A DNA stretch of 64,000 bases from DASUPK01 sp963831605 (GTDB taxonomy: Bacteria; Actinomycetota; Thermoleophilia; Solirubrobacterales; 70-9). The stretch spans positions 1 through 64,000 of the forward strand of contig CAWHQR010000003.1 of the NCBI GenBank assembly GCA_963831605.1, given 5' to 3'. Every line of letters begins with the position of its first letter. Positions within the stretch are counted from its first letter, which is position 1. The position numbers were made by a program, and so were the translations under genes. This document shows, in pieces, positions 1 through 14,607 of the stretch. The notes beneath the pieces were generated by a model. The model was not told the origin of the DNA, made no database searches, and was given only the letters and a program-made list of their open reading frames with translations.

Positions 1-36
1 ACACCCCGCATAAGGAAACCCGCTAGCCCCTGCCAG

Positions 37-690
37 ATGGCGAAGACGAGGGCACAGCGAAAGGCCGAGCGGCGACGCCGCCAGCAGGCCGAGCAGCGCG
101 GCCAACAGCCGGGCCGCGATGACGCTGAGCGCGAGGAGGAGGGCCGCGCCCAGGAGGCGACCCGCGAGGGCGTCTCCGGCGAGGTGGCCGAGGTCGAGGC
201 GGTGATCGAGACCGGCGCGCGCACCGAGGACTACGGCGAGCACACGGTCGATCCTGAGATCCGGGACGAGGTCCAGGGCGGCGGCTCACCCGTCCCGGGT
301 GTGGTTCCCGCCCCCGTGCAGCCCGAGACCGAGATCGAGGCTCCCGCCCCCTCCCGAGCGGACGTCGGCCGAACCAAGGACGGCGCGGCAGCGGAGGCCG
401 AGCCGAAGGAGAGCCGCCGGGACCGCCGCCAGCGCGAGAAGGAGGAGCGCCGCAAGACTCGCACCAAGGAGCTTCAGAAGAAGGGCCAGGCCGAGAAGGC
501 CGAGAAGCGGCGCGGCCCGATCCTCGGTTTCCTGCTTTCCTGCTGGGCCGAGCTCAAGCGCGTGCAGTGGCCGGACCGCGACACCCTGGTCCAGGCCTCG
601 GCCGTGACCTTCATCTTCGTGGCGGTGATGGCCGCCTATCTGGGCGCTCTCGACGCCGCCTTCAACTGGTTCATCAAGCAACTGCTCTGA
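37..690 (+). CDS. secE: Preprotein translocase subunit SecE with long charged N-terminus
   Basis: SecE clamps SecY in the membrane-embedded Sec translocon. The 217-residue product is long for the family. Only the last ~58 residues (about 160-217) match SecE: an amphipathic helix with the motif ELKRVQWPDRDTL, then one membrane segment (about 188-210). Residues 1-155 are extremely rich in Arg, Glu and Lys and are probably a cytoplasmic low-complexity extension. The ATG at 37 has no well-placed Shine-Dalgarno (an AAGGA lies ~20 nt upstream), so a start inside the extension is possible. The position directly before nusG is the classical one. The domain call is certain; the N-terminus is not. Confidence 0.95.
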   Translation: MAKTRAQRKAERRRRQQAEQRGQQPGRDDAEREEEGRAQEATREGVSGEVAEVEAVIETGARTEDYGEHTVDPEIRDEVQGGGSPVPGVVPAPVQPETEIEAPAPSRADVGRTKDGAAAEAEPKESRRDRRQREKEERRKTRTKELQKKGQAEKAEKRRGPILGFLLSCWAELKRVQWPDRDTLVQASAVTFIFVAVMAAYLGALDAAFNWFIKQLL

Positions 691-713
691 GTGAGCCGAG
701 GGAGACCGACTGA

Positions 714-1235
714 ATGTTTCGCTGGTATGTGATCAACACCTACTCCGGGCACGAGAACAAGGTCAAGCAGAACCTCGAGCACCGGGTCCACACGATGGGC
801 CAGGAGCGCAACGTGCGCCAGGTCGTCGTCCCGACCGAGCAGATCTCGGAGATGAAGGACGGCCAGAAGGTCCAGTCCGAGAAGCGGACCATGCCCGGCT
901 ACGTGCTGGTCAACATGGAGATGACCGATGACGCCTGGGGCCTCGTCAAGAACACGCCCGGGGTGACCGGCTTCGTCGGATCGCGGAACAAGCCGATCCC
1001 GCTCTCCAAGGTCGAGGTCGATCGCCTGCTCCACCGTGAGACGGCGGAGCGCCCCAGGACCCGAGCGCAATTCTCGATCGGCGAATCCGTCAAGGTGATC
1101 TCCGGGCCGCTCGCGGACTTCTCCGGCGAGATCGCCGAGATCAACGAGGATGCCGCGAAGCTCAAGGTCCTGGTTTCCATCTTCGGCCGGGAGACCCCGG
1201 TCGAGGTCAACTACGACCAGGTCAAGAAGATCTAA
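714..1235 (+). CDS. nusG: Transcription termination/antitermination factor NusG
   Basis: NusG binds RNA polymerase and couples it to Rho, to Nus factors and to ribosomal protein S10. The 173-residue protein is full length. The NGN domain occupies about residues 1-115, beginning FRWYVINTYSGHENKV, and the C-terminal KOW domain about 120-173 contains VKVISGPLADFSGEI. The gene begins 23 nt after secE, with a GAGGGAG ribosome binding site. The order secE-nusG-rplK-rplA is the usual bacterial one, and the four genes probably share one transcript that starts before the window. Confidence 0.97.
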   Translation: MFRWYVINTYSGHENKVKQNLEHRVHTMGQERNVRQVVVPTEQISEMKDGQKVQSEKRTMPGYVLVNMEMTDDAWGLVKNTPGVTGFVGSRNKPIPLSKVEVDRLLHRETAERPRTRAQFSIGESVKVISGPLADFSGEIAEINEDAAKLKVLVSIFGRETPVEVNYDQVKKI

Positions 1236-1247
1236 CTTCCAGAACGC

Positions 1248-1676
1248 ATGGCCAAGAAGGTCCTCACCCAGATCAAGCTTCAGATTCCCGCCGGCGCCGC
1301 GAACCCCGCGCCGCCGGTCGGCCCTGCCCTGGGCCAGCACGGCGTCAACATCATGGAGTTCTGCAAGGCGTTCAACGCGCAGACCCAGCAGGACGCCGGC
1401 ACGATCATCCCGGTCGAGATCACGGTCTACGAGGACCGCTCGTTCGACTTCATCACCAAGACCCCGCCCGCGGCGGTCCTGATCAAGGAGATGGCGGGGA
1501 TCGACAAGGGGTCGGGTGAGCCGCACTCGGAGAAGGTCGGCTCGATCACCGTCGACCAGGCTCGCCAGATCGCGGAGCGCAAGATGCCCGACCTGAACGC
1601 CAACGACCTCGATGCCGCGACGAAGATCATCGCCGGCACCGCCCGCTCGATGGGTGTCACGGTGGAGGGGCTCTGA
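1248..1676 (+). CDS. rplK: 50S ribosomal protein L11
   Basis: L11 forms the GTPase-associated centre on 23S rRNA with L10 and L12. The 142-residue product has the usual length. The N-terminal Pro-rich switch region (IPAGAANPAPPVGPALGQHG, about residues 12-31) and the C-terminal rRNA-binding domain are both intact. It starts 12 nt after nusG, with no strong Shine-Dalgarno. Nothing unusual was seen. Confidence 0.97.
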   Translation: MAKKVLTQIKLQIPAGAANPAPPVGPALGQHGVNIMEFCKAFNAQTQQDAGTIIPVEITVYEDRSFDFITKTPPAAVLIKEMAGIDKGSGEPHSEKVGSITVDQARQIAERKMPDLNANDLDAATKIIAGTARSMGVTVEGL

Positions 1677-1710
1677 GCGTGAAGCGGAGCGGAACGCGAA
1701 GGAAGGTGTG

Positions 1711-2520
1711 ATGGCTCACGGCAAGAGATATAGGGAGGCCTACGAGAAGGTCGACCGCACCAAGGCGTATCCGCCGGCGGAGGCGATTCACCTGATCAAG
1801 GAGACCGGGGCTGCGAAGTTCGACCAGACCGTCGAGCTGCACATCCGGCTGGGCGTCAACGTCCGCCACGCCGAGGAGCAGCTGCGCGGCACCCTCGCCC
1901 TGCCGAAGGGCCTCGGCAAGAACGTCACGATCGCAGTCTTCGCCGAGGGCGACGTCGCCCGCCAGGCCACCGAGGCCGGCGCAGACTTCGTGGGCTCCGA
2001 CGACCTCGCCGAGCGGATCGAGGGCGGCTGGACCGACTTCGACGTTGCGATCGCCCACCCCTCGCAGATGCCGAAGGTCGGCAAGCTCGGCCGGGTGCTC
2101 GGCCCGCAGGGCAAGATGCCGAACCCCAAGGTCGGGACCGTCACGGAGGACATCGCCAAGGCCGTCGACGAGGCCAAGGCCGGCAAGATCGAGTACCGGA
2201 CCGACAGGCAGGCGATCGTCCACCTCGCGATCGGCAAGACCAGCTTCTCGGAGGAGGACCTGCTCGAGAACTACGCCGCGGTGATCGAGGAGATCATTCG
2301 CGCGAAGCCGGCCGCCGCCAAGGGCCGCTACATCATCTCGATCACCGTCACCACCACCATGGGCCCCGGCATCAGGGTCGACTCGTCCCGCATCCGTCGC
2401 GGCGAGATCATGATCGGCGCGGGGGCCACGGCGAGCGAGGACGGCGACGCCGAGGCGCCGGAGAGCGAGGCTCCCGAGGCCACACCAACTGAGGAAGCGG
2501 AGGAGCCGGCGACCGCCTAA
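1711..2520 (+). CDS. rplA: 50S ribosomal protein L1 with acidic C-terminal tail
   Basis: L1 forms the mobile stalk at the E-site and in many bacteria represses its own operon. I chose the ATG at 1711 because GGAAGG lies just upstream (1701-1706) and the product then begins MAHGKRYREAYEKVD, as in the family. An in-frame upstream ATG at 1612 lies inside rplK and would add unrelated residues. The product has 269 residues. The core ends near 235 and is followed by an Asp/Glu/Ala/Pro-rich tail (SEDGDAEAPESEAPEATP and onward), one of several acidic tails on ribosomal proteins in this genome. Confidence 0.95.
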   Translation: MAHGKRYREAYEKVDRTKAYPPAEAIHLIKETGAAKFDQTVELHIRLGVNVRHAEEQLRGTLALPKGLGKNVTIAVFAEGDVARQATEAGADFVGSDDLAERIEGGWTDFDVAIAHPSQMPKVGKLGRVLGPQGKMPNPKVGTVTEDIAKAVDEAKAGKIEYRTDRQAIVHLAIGKTSFSEEDLLENYAAVIEEIIRAKPAAAKGRYIISITVTTTMGPGIRVDSSRIRRGEIMIGAGATASEDGDAEAPESEAPEATPTEEAEEPATA

Positions 2521-2690
2521 CATTGCGCGCCCGAACAATGCCGCCCCAGACCGTCGGCGGGACTCTCCGTATATGGAGATCCAGAAGTCCGGCGCAGGTG
2601 AGCGAGAGTCATCCGGTCTCGTGACCGCCAGCTCTTGGCCCGCCTGTGTGCGGGTCTTTTCTTTGGGCGCAGCGGACCGAACGAAACGAA
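2521..2690 (+). promoter_or_regulatory. L10-type leader RNA region upstream of rplJ
   Basis: This 170-nt non-coding stretch lies between rplA and rplJ, where Firmicutes and Actinobacteria carry the L10 leader by which L10(L12) represses its own operon. It has pairable segments, a conserved-looking GCGCAGGTGAGC stretch near 2592, and ends in a terminator hairpin just before rplJ. The identity as an L10 leader is inferred from position and terminator. A covariance search against the L10 leader family would test it. Confidence 0.6.
2637..2664 (+). terminator. Intrinsic terminator (attenuator) before rplJ
   Basis: GGCCCGC (2637-2643) pairs with GCGGGTC (2650-2656) around a six-base loop. TTTTCTTT follows (2657-2664). 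It is a textbook intrinsic terminator placed 27 nt upstream of the rplJ start, so it can act only as an attenuator of rplJ-rplL and not as the end of an upstream gene transcribed independently. Confidence 0.75.
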
Positions 2691-3476
2691 ATGGACAGAG
2701 AACAGAAAACAGCCGTGGTCGACGAGCTCGCCTCGGACCTGAAGGATTCGACGGCGATCTTCGCCGTGGACTACCGCGGGATCAGCGTGCCCCAGGCCGC
2801 CGAGCTGCGCGCCAGCCTGCGCGACGCCGACACCCGCTTCCGCATCGTCAAGAACCGCCTCACCCTCCGCGCGGCGGACGAGGCGGGAACCGACGGCATC
2901 AAGGACTTCCTGAGCGGCCCGACGGCCCTGGCGCTCGTCAAGGGCGACGCCGCCCTGGCCGCGAAGACGCTCAACCGCCTCGGCTCCGAGTGGGAGTTGC
3001 TCGAATACAAGGGCGGGCTGATGGACGGGGAGGCGCTCGATCCCGACTCGTTCACGGCGATCGCCCGCCTGCCCGGCCGCGACGCGCTCAACGCCCAGCT
3101 CGCCGGGATCGTTGCGAGTCCGCTCACGGGCCTGGTCCGTGGCCTGGGCTCGATGATCCAGGGCCTGGCCCTCCAGCTCGGCCAGATCGCCGAGCAGGGC
3201 CTGGTCAGCGGCGAACCTCCCAAGGAGGAAACGCCGAAGGAGGACGCACCTTCTGATGGCGAAACCCCAGCCGACCCTGAGCCCACCGAGTCACCGGAGG
3301 AGACCTCGGAGGAAGAGGCTCCGGAAGGCGATGAGGATGCCGGCCAGGATGAGCCCACCGAGACCGGAGAGGGCGATCAGGACATCGGCGAAGAGCCGGC
3401 CGAAGAGGCCGAATCCGGCGATGACACAACTTCAGAATCAGAAGACTCTGACGAGAACAAGGAGGACAGCGAGTAG
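2691..3476 (+). CDS. rplJ: 50S ribosomal protein L10 with long acidic tail
   Basis: L10 anchors the L7/L12 stalk. The ATG at 2691 is preferred because the in-frame GTG at 2646 lies inside the terminator hairpin. The protein then begins MDREQKTAVVDELASDLKDS, as L10 does. The product has 261 residues. The L10 core and the L12-binding helix end near residue 175. The remaining ~85 residues are almost purely Glu, Asp, Pro, Ser and Thr (KEETPKEDAPSDGETPADP and similar). Typical L10 is 165-175 residues, so the tail is an addition. rplL follows at once (TAG then ATG), with GGAGG inside the end of rplJ. Confidence 0.95.
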   Translation: MDREQKTAVVDELASDLKDSTAIFAVDYRGISVPQAAELRASLRDADTRFRIVKNRLTLRAADEAGTDGIKDFLSGPTALALVKGDAALAAKTLNRLGSEWELLEYKGGLMDGEALDPDSFTAIARLPGRDALNAQLAGIVASPLTGLVRGLGSMIQGLALQLGQIAEQGLVSGEPPKEETPKEDAPSDGETPADPEPTESPEETSEEEAPEGDEDAGQDEPTETGEGDQDIGEEPAEEAESGDDTTSESEDSDENKEDSE

Positions 3477-3860
3477 ATGGCCACCACCACACAAGACTGG
3501 ATCGAGGAGCTCAAGGGCATCTCGGTTCTGGAGCTTTCCGAGCGCATCAAGGCGCTCGAGGAGGAATTCGGCGTCTCCGCGACTGCCGTCGCGGCCGCAG
3601 CCCCCGCAGCGGGTGGCCCGGCCGGTGACGGTGCGGGCGAGGAGGAGTCGGGGACGGTTGACCTCGTCCTGACCGGTTCCGGCGACAAGAAGATCGGCGT
3701 GATCAAGGTTGTGCGCGCCGCGACCGGACTCGGCCTGAAGGAGGCCAAGGCCCTCGTCGACGAGGCTCCCAAGCCCGTCAAGGAGGCGATCGAGCGCGAG
3801 GAGGCCGAGGGCCTGCTCAAGGAGATCGAAGAGGCCGGCGGCACCGCCGAGATCAAGTAA
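3477..3860 (+). CDS. rplL: 50S ribosomal protein L7/L12
   Basis: L7/L12 is the multicopy stalk protein that recruits translational GTPases. The 127-residue product has the N-terminal dimerisation helices (1-~35), an Ala/Pro/Gly hinge (about 37-55) and a C-terminal domain with the conserved IGVIKVVRAATGLGLKEAK stretch that contacts EF-Tu and EF-G. The start codon directly follows the rplJ stop, with GGAGG at 3461-3465, so translation is probably coupled to rplJ. Confidence 0.97.
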   Translation: MATTTQDWIEELKGISVLELSERIKALEEEFGVSATAVAAAAPAAGGPAGDGAGEEESGTVDLVLTGSGDKKIGVIKVVRAATGLGLKEAKALVDEAPKPVKEAIEREEAEGLLKEIEEAGGTAEIK

Positions 3861-3941
3861 CAACGAGTCACAAACTGCTCCAAACCGCCAGATTCAGAGT
3901 AAGATCCCGGCACCTGCCCCCCCGGGGCGTGTTAGCAACCC

Positions 3942-3970
3942 TTGACCAAAAGGTTGCCGTGCGTTACTAT
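3942..3970 (+). promoter_or_regulatory. Sigma-70-type promoter for rpoBC
   Basis: TTGACC at 3942-3947 and TACTAT at 3965-3970 are separated by 17 bases. The expected start of transcription near 3977 leaves a ~78-nt leader before rpoB. It lies in the 194-nt gap after rplL, so rpoBC can be transcribed separately from the L11-L10 genes. Confidence 0.8.
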
Positions 3971-4054
3971 GCACGGTTCGCGCGCCCGGTGAGCCCTGCT
4001 GCCTGATTCTTGCGCGGTCTCACAAGCCTTCTAATACTTTGAGGAGTCGCCGAG

Positions 4055-11700
<7,646 letters not shown>

Positions 11701-11724
11701 GGACTAACCGTCTGGAGGGCGGGT

Positions 11725-11741
11725 CCAGCTCTAAGAGCTGG
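11725..11741. terminator. Bidirectional hairpin between rpoC and the VOC gene
   Basis: CCAGCTC (11725-11731) and GAGCTGG (11735-11741) form a seven-pair stem with a TAA loop, 25 nt after the rpoC stop and covering the stop codon of the convergent VOC gene. No T-run follows on either side. It probably terminates both convergent transcripts. Confidence 0.55.
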
Positions 11742-12126
11742 GCTGCGCCTGCACCAGGCCCACCAGGTGGCCTTCAGGGTCGTTGAAGAGGCCGATCGTC
11801 AGGTCCTCGGTCATCGTCTCCGGTCCCATCATCCTTGTGCCGCCGAGCTTCTCGACCTGATCGAGCGAGGCGCCCACGTCCGGGACCTCGATGTAGAAGG
11901 TGACGTGACCCTCGTAGCCATCGGGCCCCACTCCGATGCCGCCGCCGATGCCGACGCCATCGGGATTGGTGTTGGCTGACTGGGGCACCATCGCGTACGG
12001 CGGCACACCCTCCTGGCCCGCCGCCGGCGCCTCCTCATAGCTCCAGCCGGCGACGTCCGAGTAGAAGCTCTTCAGCTTGTCGAAGTCCTTGCCGACGACC
12101 TCGAAATGCACCACGGGATGTCCCAT
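11731..12126 (-). CDS. VOC (glyoxalase/bleomycin resistance-like) family protein
   Basis: The 131-residue protein begins GHPVVHFEVVGKDFDKLKSFY and ends LFNDPEGHLVGLVQ. It has the paired beta-alpha-beta-beta-beta units of the vicinal oxygen chelate fold. His7 and the late Glu of NDPEGHLVG are in the places of metal ligands. Substrate cannot be told; VOC members include dioxygenases, glyoxalases and binding proteins. The start is backed by a strong CCTCC complement at 12134-12138 (AGGAGGG on the coding strand). It faces rpoC. Confidence 0.85.
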   Translation of the reverse strand: MGHPVVHFEVVGKDFDKLKSFYSDVAGWSYEEAPAAGQEGVPPYAMVPQSANTNPDGVGIGGGIGVGPDGYEGHVTFYIEVPDVGASLDQVEKLGGTRMMGPETMTEDLTIGLFNDPEGHLVGLVQAQPSS

Positions 12127-12162
12127 GCGGTTCCCTCCTGTTGGTTGTTGTGAGTCGGTGCG

Positions 12163-12486
12163 CTAGCTGCTGGCGGGGGTGTGCTCTCGGCGCTCGTGGG
12201 CGGCCGTGCCGGGGGCCAGACGCGGTTCGATCAGCGGCGTTCTCTTGCGGCCGCCCGGTGGGCAGTCCGGCTCCGCCTTGGCCGCACCGCCGTGCGGGCC
12301 GCGGCGCGGGCCCTTTGGCTTGGTTGGACTGCGGCGGAAACGGCGGAAGCTGTGATCGTCGGCCTCGTCCGGCAGGTCCTCGAGCTCGGGCTCTGCCTTG
12401 ACGGCCCAATAGATCAGCCACATGCCGTAGAGGACCGGGATCTTCAGGATCACGGCCAAGAAGATGATCGGCACCACCTCTCCCAT
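12163..12486 (-). CDS. Small single-pass membrane protein, function unknown
   Basis: The 107-residue product starts GEVVPIIFLAVILKIPVLYG and has one clear membrane helix (about residues 4-30). A basic, proline-rich cytoplasmic-like tail follows, without recognisable domain. I prefer the ATG at 12486 over an in-frame start at 12555 because TAGACT (12494-12499, complement) ends 7 nt before it, as at other leaderless starts here, and no Shine-Dalgarno is present. That -10-like element contains the stop codon of the upstream HAD-like gene. Confidence 0.6.
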   Translation of the reverse strand: MGEVVPIIFLAVILKIPVLYGMWLIYWAVKAEPELEDLPDEADDHSFRRFRRSPTKPKGPRRGPHGGAAKAEPDCPPGGRKRTPLIEPRLAPGTAAHERREHTPASS

Positions 12487-12496
12487 CGCGCCGAGT

Positions 12497-13045
12497 CTAC
12501 CCCCGATCGGGCCTGTGAAAGCCGTCTTTGGCCCAGCCCTCGATGACATCGACATGGACGTCGAGGAGCCCGACGTCGGACTCGGTCGGGATGAGCAGGG
12601 TGGGGGCGGGGCGGTTCTCGGACCACTCGTAACAGCTGACGTCGAGGCTGTCGTCGATCCAGGCCAGCGGGCGTGAGCCGGCGTACTCGTCGAGAGCTTC
12701 TAGCTTCCAGTGGGCGGTGCCGAAGCTCGCACGTCCGTCGAAGGTCAGGTAGGGGAGCTCTGGCACGCCGAGGATGTTGGGTAGGTGGTCGTTGGCCCGT
12801 TCCTCCCAGCCGCTCGCCCAGATCAGCTCGTAGCTGTCGGCCAGGCGGTTCAGCCGCGGGCCCGTCTCGAGAGCGATGCAATGCAGCATTCCGTCGATCA
12901 GGCGGAACTGCCCGGGCGCGTCATCCGGTCGGGCGTGGCCGGGCTCGGCCTGGTCGAAGCCGAAGAGGCTGATCACTCCGTCGATGTCGACGGCGAGCAC
13001 CGGTCCGTTCCCGGTCGACTCCTGCCTCTGCTTCAAACTCGGCAT
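12497..13045 (-). CDS. HAD-superfamily-like hydrolase
   Basis: The 182-residue product carries HAD motif I as VLAVDIDGVISLFG, a motif II region WASGWEERAN and a motif III/IV-like WIDDSLD. It has no large cap domain. Related actinobacterial proteins are annotated as HAD-like secondary or RNA-repair-type phosphatases; the substrate is unknown. I use ATG 13045 because TACGCT (13054-13059, complement) ends 8 nt upstream. A GTG at 13066 would add seven residues. It is divergent from rpsL, with both -10-like elements within 27 bases. Confidence 0.75.
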   Translation of the reverse strand: MPSLKQRQESTGNGPVLAVDIDGVISLFGFDQAEPGHARPDDAPGQFRLIDGMLHCIALETGPRLNRLADSYELIWASGWEERANDHLPNILGVPELPYLTFDGRASFGTAHWKLEALDEYAGSRPLAWIDDSLDVSCYEWSENRPAPTLLIPTESDVGLLDVHVDVIEGWAKDGFHRPDRG

Positions 13046-13053
13046 CGGCGGCA

Positions 13054-13080
13054 AGCGTAGTGACACATCTCAGCTACCAT
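13054..13080. promoter_or_regulatory. Divergent leaderless-type promoter pair (HAD gene / rpsL)
   Basis: TACGCT on the minus strand (13054-13059) ends 8 nt before the HAD-gene ATG. TACCAT on the plus strand (13075-13080) ends 8 nt before the rpsL GTG. Neither gene has a Shine-Dalgarno. Transcription would start at or within a base or two of each start codon. No clear -35 was seen. Confidence 0.55.
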
Positions 13081-13088
13081 CACGCGCC

Positions 13089-13484
13089 GTGCCCAACACC
13101 AATCAGCTCGTCCGCAAGGGACGAACCCACAAGAAGAAGAAGATGTCGACGCCGGGCCTGAAGTCGGGCCAGGGTCGCAAGAAGCGCGTCGCGGCTCCGC
13201 AGCGGCGTGGCGTCTGCACCCGCGTCGCCACGGTCACACCGAAGAAGCCGAACTCGGCGCTTCGGAAGATCGCCAGGGTTCGCCTGACGAACGGGCTGGA
13301 GGTCACGAGCTACATCCCGGGCGAGGGCCACAACCTCCAGGAGCACTCCGTGGTCCTGGTCAGGGGCGGGCGAGTCAAGGACCTTCCGGGCGTCCGCTAC
13401 AAGGTCGTTCGCGGGGCTCTCGACGCCGCCGGTGTGTCGGACCGCAAGCAGGGCCGTTCGCTGTACGGCGTCAAGGCTACGTAG
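13089..13484 (+). CDS. rpsL: 30S ribosomal protein S12 with internal insertion
   Basis: S12 shapes the decoding centre. The 131-residue product starts at GTG 13089 (PNTNQLVRKGR). Residues 26-35 (SGQGRKKRVA) form an insertion of about nine residues compared with the E. coli pattern PAL-EAC-PQKRG. The streptomycin-contact segments TPKKPNSALRK and GGRVKDLPGVRYK are intact. There is no Shine-Dalgarno, and TACCAT ends 8 nt upstream, so the mRNA may be leaderless. rpsG follows with no gap. Confidence 0.96.
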   Translation: MPNTNQLVRKGRTHKKKKMSTPGLKSGQGRKKRVAAPQRRGVCTRVATVTPKKPNSALRKIARVRLTNGLEVTSYIPGEGHNLQEHSVVLVRGGRVKDLPGVRYKVVRGALDAAGVSDRKQGRSLYGVKAT

Positions 13485-13955
13485 ATGCCCCGCCGCAATC
13501 AGGCCACCATCCGCCTGCTCGAGCCCGACTCCGTCTACCGGAGCCGCATCGTGCAGCAGTTGATCAACAAGGTGATGAGCGACGGCAAGAAGTCGGTCGC
13601 CGAGACGATCACCTACGACGCCCTCGCTCTCGTCGGTGAGCGCACCGGCAACAACCCGGTCGAGGAGCTCGAGGGCGCGATCAAGCAGTTGACCCCGGTG
13701 CTCGAGGTTCGCTCACGCCGCGTCGGCGGCGCCACCTACCAGGTGCCGGTCGAGGTCCCCGCCCGCCGGGCCCGCACCCTCGCCGTCCGCTGGCTTGTCG
13801 AGTTCGCCAGGGCCAGAGGCGAGAAGTCGATGGCCGAGCGTCTGGCCAACGAGATCCTGGATGCGTCCAAGCAGCAGGGCAACGCCTGGAAGCGCAAGGA
13901 CGACATCTACCGCATGGCCCAGGCCAACAAGGCCTTCGCCCACTACCGCTGGTAG
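13485..13955 (+). CDS. rpsG: 30S ribosomal protein S7
   Basis: S7 nucleates assembly of the 30S head and lies at the E-site. The 156-residue product has the usual length and the conserved segments YRSRIVQQLINKVMSDGKKS and RRVGGATYQVPVEV. Its ATG directly follows the rpsL TAG. In most bacteria fusA and tuf come next. Here the operon ends and two minus-strand genes intervene. Confidence 0.97.
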   Translation: MPRRNQATIRLLEPDSVYRSRIVQQLINKVMSDGKKSVAETITYDALALVGERTGNNPVEELEGAIKQLTPVLEVRSRRVGGATYQVPVEVPARRARTLAVRWLVEFARARGEKSMAERLANEILDASKQQGNAWKRKDDIYRMAQANKAFAHYRW

Positions 13956-14061
13956 CGGACACCAGGCCGCTCTCTATGGGAGCGAAGGGCGAAGCCCGAA
14001 GCGACTTATGTTGGGCGGCCGCTTGTGGCCGCGATCTGATGGCGAAGCCGTCCCAGCGCTG
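13956..14061. repeat. Convergent-junction repeat element, copy A (two hairpins plus shared 14-mer)
   Basis: This 106-nt gap between convergent genes holds CGCTCTC/GGGAGCG (13968-13984), GCGGCC/GGCCGC (14015-14032) and TGATGGCGAAGCCG (14037-14050). The last can fold as GATGGC-GAA-GCCGTC. The 14-mer and the GCGGCC hairpin recur after rplQ, and the 14-mer with CACCAGGCCGC recurs after map. Probably a bidirectional terminator family. Confidence 0.6.
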
Positions 14062-14607
14062 CTAGTCCCCGCGGGTGCGTTCCAGATGGGGGGTCGCCGG
14101 CTCGGCGACGGTGCTCTCGTGAGTGCGGCCGCCGTGCACTTCGGTCGTCTCGCTGCGGCCCGGGCGCATTGTGGCCAGGGCCGCTCCGCAGACGGTCAGC
14201 ACCAGGGCGCCGATCAGCTCGAGCCAGAAGCCCGCGACGGGCTTCGCCTCCGCGTCGATGAAGGACTGGCGCGGATCGTCGAGCGTTCCGACGTTGTTGA
14301 CCTTCGGCAGATCGCCGATCAGGAAGATGAGCAGTGCGACGACTCCGCAGACGGCGATCGCAACCGCGGCGACCTGACCGAGCTGTTCGCCGCGGGCCGC
14401 AATCGCGATCACCAGGAGAATCAGGGCGAAGACCGCGAGAACGAGGGTCGCGTAGCCATGCTGGTCGGAGGCCTTGATCGCCTTCAGCGCCTCACCGCCG
14501 GGCGGAGTCAGATGGAAGATGTCGGTGAACTGCGAGACGCCGAGCATCGCCGCCGCGGCGGCGCAGGCGAGAACGAGAAGCGTCTCCGTGCGAGGCAGCT
14601 TGCTCAT
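14062..14607 (-). CDS. Four-TM membrane protein, function unknown (paralogue of the next gene)
   Basis: The 181-residue product has about four membrane segments (near residues 8-28, 52-72, 78-98 and 126-146) and a hydrophilic tail. It is clearly related to the protein encoded at 14604-15464: both have GVSQF-D after the first helix, a helix with AVCG/ALCG, a DLP motif, then a GFW-E helix. No known family was recognised. Its ATG overlaps the stop of the upstream gene (ATGA), so the two are translationally coupled and may form one complex. Confidence 0.75.
   Translation of the reverse strand: MSKLPRTETLLVLACAAAAAMLGVSQFTDIFHLTPPGGEALKAIKASDQHGYATLVLAVFALILLVIAIAARGEQLGQVAAVAIAVCGVVALLIFLIGDLPKVNNVGTLDDPRQSFIDAEAKPVAGFWLELIGALVLTVCGAALATMRPGRSETTEVHGGRTHESTVAEPATPHLERTRGD

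Noticed and set aside
1612..1710. Earlier ATG start for rplA
   Set aside because: It lies within rplK and has no ribosome binding site; GGAAGG precedes ATG 1711.
2646..2690. Earlier GTG start for rplJ
   Set aside because: It lies inside the terminator hairpin and adds residues absent from L10; ATG 2691 fits the family.
12487..12555. N-terminal extension of the 12163-12486 membrane protein
   Set aside because: The extension overlaps the HAD-like gene end and lacks a start signal; the TAGACT element points to ATG 12486.
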